This document shows positions 55,512 through 64,000 of a DNA stretch of 64,000 nucleotides, in pieces (position 1 is the first letter of the stretch; each line of letters starts with the position of its first letter). The notes beneath the pieces are model-generated. The model worked only from the letters and a program-made list of their open reading frames with translations, was not told where the DNA came from and ran no database searches. A program made the position numbers and the translations under genes. Location of the stretch: positions 41,171,341-41,235,340 of the forward strand of contig NC_081844.1 in the NCBI RefSeq assembly GCF_963259705.1. The letters are read 5' to 3'. Source of the DNA: Myotis daubentonii. Its lineage: Eukaryota; Chordata; Mammalia; Chiroptera; Vespertilionidae.

Positions 55512-57807
55512 TTACAATATAATTTGGTTATATAATTTACAGTTCTTGTCTTACAGCCAAGTCTTTGTATATGTATACACTAAATACTACATATTCAGTG
55601 GTGTGTACTTTTATAATTACTTTCATATCCTAACATTTGGAATGTTATTCACGTAATAACTATCATCAGCTTCCAAATCCCAATCCTAACACCAAATAGA
55701 TGTGTTACTTTGAAATCACTGAAGATATCTACAGTTAACATTTATGAAAATATTATCCCAGAATACCACCTTCATTCAGCCACAAATATATATTAAAGAA
55801 ATAGCATATTTCAGATACTATTTCAGGCACTAGGCAGCCACAAAACTATGAGTTCAACACACAATCTGCCTTTGTAGAAGGTGTTAAGTATTGTGGAAAG
55901 AAAAAGCAAGTGTCAAGGGAGTAGGGAGTATAAGGACTTGGGATGATGTGTACAATTTTAAATCTGAGTCAGAGAAAGTATTCATGAGGAGGTGTCACTT
56001 GCATTATCTAGATGCTTACATGGCAAAGACCAGAACAGATGTGAAGGCCCTGACTTTCCTGACTTCTTTGAAGAAGGGCAACAGAGAATAAACCTTCCAG
56101 GGAGAATAATAGGGAAGGGAGTCAGCGGAAATAGAAAGCCAGATTGTGAGAAAAGACCTTGGCTTTAATTCTGAGTAGAGGGGTGGTATGGTATTAAAGA
56201 ATTCTGAGCAGAGGTTCATATAATCAGACATGTTTTTAAAGGATCACTCTGGATGCTTGAGATAAGATGATAAGTCAACACATGTGTCAGCAGAGAGGTT
56301 TGAGAGATGTTAGCTCAAATGAGGAATAATTGTGATTTAATCAGGGTGGGTAGGTGCTGTTTCTCTTAGTCCAGCCTGTTACAGATATGGAGGCTGCCAT
56401 GTTCTTTATTCACCTCACCTCTGCCAACCTAGATACAGTTAATTGACCAAGGGTTAGTCATCCAATTCAGAGCATTCTGAGGGTTTTACTTTTTTCAAAA
56501 AAAATTGTAACAGAAAAATATGTTACCACTTCTTTAGTGATGATAGCTGCAGAACGATGGCATATGAAATTTGTATGTTGTTAGTTGCGTGAGTTTCATC
56601 ATAGTGAAGGGGTAGTTAATAAAGAAGTCTGAATTTTATTTTCTAGTATAAATGCTCTTTTCTAGCTCGATGCCAAACCTATTTTCTTTAACAAGGGACC
56701 TTCAGGTTGTTACATGCTTTTATTAAGAACTCTGAAATCAGAAAATCACAGGGAAAATAACTGATCTAGTCCTCTCTCCTTCCCTAGTCACCCATACTCT
56801 AAGACAACACAGGTTTTCTCATCAGGAGACTTGTGCACTTGCAGAGACAGGGTATGTTAACCTAGGCCTGTGTGATTAATTTGGCTCTGGAAGTAGTGAC
56901 CTGGTAACTTAGCTCCCTGCCATGATTTGTACATTCCCTTAATGCATTTTGTTATCGTTGTAATATAACTGAATGTACCAATGAAGATGTTTCCCACTCT
57001 CATGTTTTCTGGTGCTTCAGAGAGTAATGGGGTCTCTACTTTTTCTACCTCTGTACTAGAGGTTCCCAAGGAAGAGCTGCCTAATATTCAAGAATTTTCT
57101 TCAATAAGAGTAGGTGAAATTCATGTGACAGTAGGGATTGAAACAATTCCAGATTCCCACTTGGCAGGGGCATTCAAGTAAAGATTAATAAATGAGAGGA
57201 ATGGTTAAAATATTACCATTTTTTCAAGGTTCTGTCAAGCTTAAATCAGAGTTTTGCCGATGGGCTGCTTAAGAACATTTTGTACTCAATACATGCAGTG
57301 TGTACATTCATTATTTAGGTAAGTCATGAAGAAAACCTGAGCATTCTTGAAGCCTATGAGGACCTGCTATATATTTATTTTAGCAGGCATGTATAAGGTT
57401 TAGAATGGCCCTTACTACAGATGAAATATGATGTTAATGGGCATTTGGCTTTTTGAAAATAATCTTCTTTTCTACTGAATGGACTTTAGTCAGTCTGCAG
57501 TCAGTGACCAAACACACCATAAAACAGTAGCTATCAGGTGAAGCTGGATGTATCTTAAACTTTGATGACATGTGAATTAAGAAGTAATGACAAACAACTA
57601 TTGGTTTTAATACTAAAATGTGAAGAGTCTCTATTTTTAAGTGTGCACCTTGTTAATTTTTATTTTATTATTACACACTAGTTTACTTTTTTGGTTCCAA
57701 TTTCATTGGCGCAGAAAACATTTTTTAAAATTATTTTTACCTTGCAAAGACACTTGCAAAATGTCAATGAAGCTTCTGTAACATTCTGGCCCATTTTTAA
57801 ACCAAGA

Positions 57808-57862
<55 letters not shown>

Positions 57863-58079
57863 AACTCCCTTCTATCAGTTTCATTTTGTTCTTTATTTTT
57901 TTCTCACTCGTTTTCATTTCTGAATGAATATAATTAAAAATAAGTTATAGAAAATAAATTCCTAATATTTTAAGATCAAATTATATTATAAACCTTAAGT
58001 TTGTAAAGCAGGATTAACTGCTTTATCAATGATAAGAAATAGCATATAAGTAATCATGGCTTTCTTCATTATAAAGATA
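55512..58079. other. non-coding DNA; old repeat-like block 55,860-56,300
   Basis: 55,860-56,300 (GAGGAGGTGTCACTTGCATT, AAGGATCACTCTGGATGCTT) reads like an ancient mammalian interspersed repeat I cannot name. The rest is AT-rich unique DNA, with (GT)n at 57,808-57,860. Confidence 0.4.
57808..57860. repeat. (GT)n microsatellite
   Basis: Pure GT run of about 52 bp. Confidence 0.95.
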
Positions 58080-58655
58080 CTAGGAGCCCAGCAGACAAAA
58101 TCGCGTGGCACCGCCCACCCACCTGCCACCCTGCCTAGACACCTGAACCTCTCCATGCAGAGCTTCAGTGAGCCTGGCCCAGCCCCTGACATCTCTTCTC
58201 TGGCTGCTTCAATCCCTGCCCTCCGTCCCTGGAGTTGCCTCAGGCTGGTCCCGCCTTCTCTGGGCGCCTCCCTGCTTCCACACCATCTCTGGAGCAATGT
58301 AGGGGCTCCGCCCCGTCATGATGCCAAAGGAGAGTGTGGAAGCCTCCCACCTGCTGTGCTGTGCTCCTTACCCTGGCAGGTGGGCGGCAGAACACTCTGA
58401 GTGCAAGTGGTGGGTGGTGAAGGACTGCTGAGTGGGGTTCTATGAGCTTTCATCCACACCCTCCACTGCACAGGATGGGCCCACCTCCTCCGGGCAAATC
58501 CCCGTTTCCGCCCCGTTTCCGGAGCAATGCCCCATGGCATACACAGGCAGCCTCCTGCTGATAGGAGCTAATAAAGAGCTAATATGCTAATGGTCCGGTC
58601 ATTACACATTACAGCGTCCTGACCATTAGCATATTAGCTCTTTATTAGTATAAAT
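58080..58655 (-). mobile_element. Helitron-like element with internal inverted 5' terminus
   Basis: The left end CTAGGAGCCCAGCAGACA resembles a diverged Helitron 3' end. The right end TTAGCATATTAGCTCTTTAT then TAGTATA is the 5' terminus on the minus strand. The GC-rich interior has CCTGGCAGGTGGGCGG and CGCCCCGTTTCCGGAGCAAT. A second copy of the 5' terminus lies inverted just inside. The 100- and 114-codon frames overlap on opposite strands and are probably spurious. Confidence 0.7.
58568..58648. repeat. perfect 28-bp inverted repeat with 25-nt loop
   Basis: 58,568-58,595 and 58,621-58,648 are exact reverse complements; the arms begin CTAATAAAGAGCTAATATGC. The 25-bp spacer begins CGGTCATTACACATT. 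The arms are two Helitron 5' termini facing each other. Confidence 0.95.
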
Positions 58656-60745
58656 AGGTGAGAAATATAGAGAATAACAAAGAAAAAATATCACAAGCAT
58701 ATTTTTCAGAACTAAAATGTTTAAGACATAATTTTAAATTTTACTGCAAACTCCTTAGAGTCAGAGGCCTTACAACTTCTACATATATGTTAAACACCAT
58801 GGCTACCCAAGAAAATAAATTATTCTGTAAATATGGTAAAACATTTTTAAAAAAACAGAATGTGTCTTCATAAGATAAATGAATTTTATCTTTCTTCTTT
58901 ATTAATAAGTTAGCATAACCTTTCAAGGTAACTCTAGAAAATGTTTTGTTTTAGAATTAATTTGCAAATAATTAGTGAAATGTCAAAAAATTAATTCACA
59001 AAGAAAGGCTCATTTCTAATATAATAATTTTTTGAAGAGATAAAAAAAATAGGTAAAAGAGGAGAATGTTGGAAGATTGTATATCTAGAGAGAAATGTTG
59101 AACTCAAGAAGATATACAGGTCAATTTGACCAATATCCTAAATCTTTCCTTCTTATTTTTTTTTTTGTCTTTAAAAAGACAAATAAGAGATATTAACTAC
59201 AGATCCTTTGAGACACTTTCTATGTGCTTTGGAAAATTTCAACCTATAATTCTACTGCAATATACTGAAAGTCTTATCATCATTTCTCATTAATTAAAGA
59301 TGATTCTGTCTCTTTTTTTATAATAATTATTCACAATGATAACTTTTGCCAAAGACACTTCATAGCCAAATCCTAAGCTTTCCTCCTAAAAATGTCAAAT
59401 CTAATATTTCACCCTTTTCTCTCTCAAAATTCTCCTCAATTTGCTCCCACTAAGTTTGATGATAATGATGATGATGGTGGTCATCACCATCATCACTATC
59501 ATAATCATTTACATCTCATCTGGACCTGTACCCTGATCTGTTTTACTGTGATTTTATTTATCAATTACATCCTGACTTCACTTCAATAGAGGATGTGTCC
59601 TATACTCCATCTCCCAGATCCCTAGTATCTCTTCTTGGGCCATTCTCAAGATTTTGTGGAGTTTACAAAAGAGATTATGTTGGGGCTATTATAGCAGCTT
59701 TTCATGAAGAGCTGAAAGTGCCCGAGATATTATAAAATAGCACATCATGGATTACTGGTGAAGCAACATGAAATCCCAGCTCCCCTAATTCAAGGAATGA
59801 CACAACTAGTGAGAAAATGAATACCCCAGAGCTTCCCATCGTGCTAGGTGAAAGACAGGCTTCACCTAAAGTCATATTCTCACTGGGCTATTATTTGCCC
59901 TCTATTTCCTTTCTAGTTTTTCTTGAGTGCAATTAATTAATAGATAATTTGCACATATTCCTTGCCTAAAAGTTTGCTTCTAGGGAAGTCTTATAAAACA
60001 CGATGAATTACCTACACCTTTTAAGCTACCATTTTTTTATTTAAATCAATCCTCACTACTTGATACACATACATACACACACAAACTTATTTGCACATAT
60101 ATGCACTTGTCTATATTTTTTGTTTGTATTCTTGCTACATGAGCAGTATTTCCTTTAAACCCAATCACTGTTTTATCTAAAGGGTGGCCTATTCTGACCC
60201 TCTCTGACAATGTCCTTCTTCTTGAGATGACAACATCCATGGAGCTAAGGTGATTTTCCCATCCAAAGCTGGCCACACTTCTGCAGCATGTCCCAGATGC
60301 ATAGGACCTTTAAACCCCTTCATCAGATGGACAATTACCCAGTTCCAGTTCCAAAAGAATACATGGCTTCTTCCCTGGGTCTCATCTCCCAATGACAAAC
60401 TAGGATACATGTTTTGTACACTCTTCTCCGACAGCGGGTGGCGAAGTTGCATCAGTTGGTAGAGAAAGCAGTATGTGGATAGGGGCTGATCACATGCATG
60501 TGAGGCTCTTCTTAGTAAGATGTAGTACAGGGTGGGGAAAAGAGGGTGGAGGAGAATGGAGGATTCCATTTTAGTCTTTTTTCAGGTCCTGCAGAGGTAA
60601 TGATTAATTCAAAATGAGGAAAGAGAATACCTGAAACACCAATAGGAAGAAATTTATAAGGGTTTGGCCAATATCCTCTCCTCTCCTTTAGCATAATATT
60701 CAGTTGGGTAACAAACATAAGTCATCCTACTTTTACCATCTTTAC
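58656..60745. other. AT-rich non-coding DNA
   Basis: A GAT/ATC-rich partly palindromic run lies at 59,457-59,510. 60,180-60,600 is more balanced and carries a 126-codon minus-strand frame that I cannot assign. A single GTACAGGGTGGGGAAAAG at 60,526 resembles a mariner MITE end but has no partner. Confidence 0.4.
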
Positions 60746-60775
60746 TACTGAGTGAGTGTGTGTGTGAGTGAGTGT

Positions 60776-60836
<61 letters not shown>
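60746..60836. repeat. (GT)n/(GA)n microsatellite
   Basis: GTGTGAGTGA-type sequence leading into a long GA run. Confidence 0.95.
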
Positions 60837-60840
<4 letters not shown>

Positions 60841-61139
60841 AGATAATGTGCCTTTATGAAAGATCCACTAGGCTATCACTTCCATATGCTGGGAGTCCAT
60901 TCATACATAACATTTCATTTAGCAAGATGGTCTCCTCCATACACTGTAAATGGCCAATCTGATTCCAGATATTAAAAAACTATCACTTACTCTGCCCCCA
61001 GGTCATAATTCTTCTTTCAGCCAATAGAAGAGCCTTGCTCACTGGCATCAGAAGCAAACCCCGTAATAAATGTTTATGCTACAAATGTAATTTACTGAAA
61101 TTTTGTGAGACTCTATTAGGCAGCACTTCCAGAACACTG

Positions 61140-61175
<36 letters not shown>

Positions 61176-61289
61176 TCATGCACACAAACATCCCTCTTTC
61201 AGAGCACCCATCCTTCACATACTAGCACATGTTGTTAAATAATCTGACACTGATTCTATTCTGCTTCGACCTCATAACATATGTGGACG
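60837..61289. other. non-coding spacer with (GT)n at 61,145-61,173
   Basis: Nothing else recognised. The 67-codon frame spans the microsatellite. Confidence 0.45.
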
Positions 61290-61647
61290 CGACAAAAGAA
61301 AGAAAGAAAAAAGATCTCATAGATACAGGGAACAGATTGGTAGTTGTCAGAGGTGGAGAGTATATGGTGGGATAAATGAGTGAAAGTGGTCTACAGGTAC
61401 AAACTTCTGGTTTTAAGATAAATAGGTAGTCAGGATCTAATGTACAGTATGATTATTATAGTTAACAATACTGTATTATGTATTTGAATGTTGCTAAGTG
61501 AGCAGGTCTTAACGTTCTCATCACACGAAACATTTTATAACTTCATGTGGTGATGGATGTTAACTAAACTTATTGTGGTAATCATCTATATGTCATTATA
61601 TTGTAAACCTAAAACTAATACAATGTTGTATGTCAATTATATCTCAA
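61290..61647 (+). mobile_element. L1 3' end
   Basis: CTCATAGATACAGGGAACAG, GGTACAAACTTCTGGTTTTA, AATACTGTATTATGTATTTG, GATGGATGTTAACTAAACTT and CAATGTTGTATGTCAATTAT. Old L1M-like, 5' truncated, ending at the Helitron. Confidence 0.85.
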
Positions 61648-62030
61648 CTAGAGGCCCAGTGCACAAACTTCTTGCACGGAGGGGTTCCCTCAGCCTGGCC
61701 TGCACCCTCTCCAATCCAGAACCCCTCAGGGGATGTCCAACCGCCAGTTTAGGCCTGATCCCTGTCGGCCTGATCACAGTTGGACATCCCCCTCACAATC
61801 TAGGACCACTGGCTCCTAACCGCTCACCTGCCAGCCTGCCTGATTGCCCCTAATCCCTGTATTCTGCCAGCCTGATTGCCCCTAACCACCCTCCCCTGCT
61901 AGCCTGATCGCCCCTAACCGCCTCTGCCTCGGCCCCCACCACCATGGGTTTGTTAGGAAGGAGGACCAGACAACAGGAAGATGTCCGGTTGACTCGGTCT
62001 AATTAGCATATTACCCTTTTATTATATAGA
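61648..62030 (-). mobile_element. HeliBat-like Helitron
   Basis: Left end CTAGAGGCCCAGTGCACAAA with hairpin partner TTCTTGCAC. Right end TTAGCATATTACCCTTTTAT then TATATAGA before T. 383 bp, related to the 33,119 element. The terminal 12 bp (TTATTATATAGA) are repeated once more immediately outside (62,031-62,042). The 98-codon frame is not a gene. Confidence 0.9.
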
Positions 62031-62042
62031 TTATTATATAGA

Positions 62043-62384
62043 TGGAAAATACTCCTATACATTCTTTCTAATGGAAACTCTCCTCAATTTGGGTTTCAAG
62101 TTTCTGAACATATGATTATCTTGATTTTTCTCTGCTAGAACACTAATTCCCAATTTGTCCTTACTAAATCTAAGAGATTAGGTAACATTATCATTGCTTT
62201 AATCATGAATAAATTTAAGCCAGTAGGCAGTGAATTGACTTTTAAAAGTTTATAGTCAAATTGAATCTGCCTGATTATATTTAATGTGCAAAGTTTTTCA
62301 GTTATGATATAGCAATAAGAGAGATTTAAAGAATTTAAAGAAAGGCAAATTGGAAATAGGAAAGAGGACCACTGAGGCAAAAAA
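62043..62384. other. AT-rich non-coding DNA
   Basis: Nothing recognised apart from poly(A) near 62,379-62,395. Confidence 0.4.
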
Positions 62385-62560
62385 AAAAAAAAAAAGATAA
62401 ACTTAAAAAAAACCTTCATGTGTCCCCTTCATGTGTCCCCTTTTTTCTCCCATTGACCCCTAATAGCCCACCCCTGCACCCGCCCCAGGCCTCCACCACC
62501 CTACTGTCTGTGTCCATGGGTTACTTTTTCATTTCTCTCTTGACAACATGTATTAAATTT
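62385..62560 (-). mobile_element. L1 3' UTR fragment, antisense
   Basis: TGTGTCCCCTTTTTTCTCCC, CAGGCCTCCACCACCCTACT and GTCTGTGTCCATGGGTTAC match the antisense of the 25,740-25,900 L1 3' UTR. TTCATGTGTCCCC is duplicated in tandem at the start. Confidence 0.8.
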
Positions 62561-64000
62561 CAAGGTATAATATCTAATAAAATGGATAGCTAATGCCCCC
62601 TAAAAGTTGATCAGAAATTATGTTCACAGTACCACATTTGTACAGAGTACAAGTATATCATTATAAGCATATATAAAACTTGTTAAAAGGGGTATATTCA
62701 GTTAAATATTTTGAGAATAGCAACCTAGTATTTGCTCTAACAGATCAATTTAATGCTAGACAATGTTTTATCTCATGCTTCTGACAACTTTCTAGTGAAA
62801 AGTGCTTAATACATAAAGTGTCACCCTACTTTTGTAGAAATATGTACTTTAACAAAGAAGCAATATACTGCTTTAAGTGCATAAAATAAATTCTTTCCAG
62901 AAAAGATTTTGAGATATTTCTGAATAATATGAAATATGTCCTCTCTTTAAAAAATTTCAAGTTTTTCTAGTTTATATGTAATTGTCAAACATTTTAATAA
63001 AGTTATAAAAAGCTATAGTAATATTTTGGAAAATACTATATCTGCACATAAAGAATATGGTATCATTTTAAGGTTTGGTATTATTCAAATAATTAAAAGG
63101 AAATTATCCATTATAATAAAAATTTTTAAATCATATTAATTAAAATTTATAAATTATTACTGCTGTGCAATTATGATAATGGTAATGAGATGATTTTCTT
63201 CAACAAGGTCACTGTTTGAAATTCAGCTATAATAGTATATTCATTATTTTATGGAATTAGTTCCTACATTTTTTATCAACTTTATAAATGTTTTTATGTT
63301 GCTCTTTGTAGTTCTTATAAGTACACTCACCTAGAAGAGATAAAGCATCCTATTAAGTTAAAACATTGGTAATATTTCCTTTCAGAATGCATGAATATGC
63401 ATGTTTGTGTTTTGAATTTAAATATCTATTGATGTTTTTCATGTAAAAAATTTAACCAAAGCCTAATTCAAAAAGTATTGCTTCCCTTATGATATCTGAT
63501 TTTATCAAAATGACACAAATTATACCATGACTTTAAATTTTTGGACCAAGTCAAATTATTCATATATTACATAAACTACAGACATTTATAAGATTCTCTG
63601 TGAGGTAAATGTCCTGATTTCTACCTTTTGACCCTTCCTCCTCTTCTCTGTCTCAGATTAATTCCCCTAGCTGCTCTGCTTCTAAATTCATTTCTATTGA
63701 CATTTTCTGGGTGAATGTTCAACCCTAGCTTTATGTTTTCTTACACTAAGGAACTTAGTTGTAGAGATCCTTAACCTTTCCCAGTTGTTTCTATCCTGGA
63801 TATCAACCATACCAATCTAAATTCAGGCTTTAGTTAGCCCTTTCATATCTACCCAACTAGTACTTCTACTGGATGGCCCAAACCACCTGAGAGAGGGAAA
63901 CTCACAAGCTCCATTATTCTTTCTCAAGCCTTGATCATCTCAAAGGAGATCACTATTTTTTGTGGATTCAAAAAGTTACTACTATACATACTTTAACATC
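62561..64000. other. AT-rich unique DNA
   Basis: No gene, RNA or repeat recognised to the end of the window. Confidence 0.45.

Noticed and set aside
58056..58400. 100- and 114-codon frames on opposite strands
   Set aside because: Both overlap the same GC-rich Helitron-like body; no start context, domain or splice support.
59457..59510. GAT/ATC-rich palindromic run
   Set aside because: Looks like trinucleotide slippage, with His and Asp runs; the hairpin is imperfect and lacks transposon features.
60526..60543. GTACAGGGTGGGGAAAAG, resembling a mariner MITE end
   Set aside because: No inverted partner at a suitable distance and the next bases depart from the family.
60189..60569. 126-codon minus-strand frame
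   Set aside because: No recognisable domain, mixed hydrophobic composition and another frame on the opposite strand; insufficient to call a gene.

Overview
The window looks like intergenic nuclear DNA from a vesper bat (family Vespertilionidae, for example Myotis, Eptesicus or Pipistrellus). The evidence is the repeat content: Ves-type tRNA-derived SINEs on both strands, many HeliBat-like Helitrons (5' TCCTATMTAATAAAAG, 3' hairpin then GGGCCYCTAG, inserted between A and T), non-autonomous hAT elements including two copies matching the SPIN family, a piggyBac MITE with TTAA target duplication, and two mariner-like palindromic MITEs. That mix of recently active DNA transposons, rolling-circle elements and LINEs is peculiar to vesper bats among mammals. 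I see no intact host protein-coding gene, no CpG-island promoter, and no rRNA or functional tRNA gene. All the larger open frames lie in Helitron tandem repeats, LTRs, LINE remnants or microsatellites.

Layout. 1-3,000: a probable minus-strand solo LTR, AT-rich unique DNA and a SPIN copy. 3,022-4,156: a 1.1-kb GC-rich Helitron, with a minus-strand sister at 29,173-30,220. 4.2-10.5 kb: AT-rich DNA with a Ves SINE and an old L1 3' end split by a piggyBac MITE. 10.5-12.6 kb: an ERV LTR with an internal minisatellite, a polypurine tract, internal remnant sequence and a short Helitron carrying a CTCF-like motif. 13-16 kb: mariner MITE, hAT, Ves SINE, Helitron. 16.8-19.1 kb: an end-to-end half-L1 (HAL1) with L1-like 5' UTR, broken ORF1, no ORF2 and a target-site duplication. 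20-28 kb: SINEs, L1 fragments and a Helitron. 28.8-33.7 kb: L1, Helitrons and a solo LTR. 35-39.5 kb: two solo LTRs and a second SPIN copy. 40.5-45.7 kb: a minus-strand L1 region interrupted by a SINE, two hATs, three Helitrons and an ERV1-like solo LTR. 46-54 kb: mostly AT-rich unique DNA. 54-55.5 kb: two Helitrons abutting head to tail. 58.1-58.7 kb: a Helitron-like element containing a perfect 28-bp inverted repeat. 61.3-62.6 kb: L1 ends and a Helitron.

The elements carry regulatory-looking motifs more clearly than they carry genes. One Helitron subfamily contains a near-consensus CTCF core, in two copies with a third eroded. Another has CCAAT, octamer and YY1-type motifs in its 5' end. 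The HAL1 starts with a YY1-type motif laid out as in L1 promoters. Precise target duplications (6, 6, 6, 4, 8, 8 and 16 bp, plus TTAA) fix the boundaries of many insertions. All family names come from recognition by eye; no database search was run.
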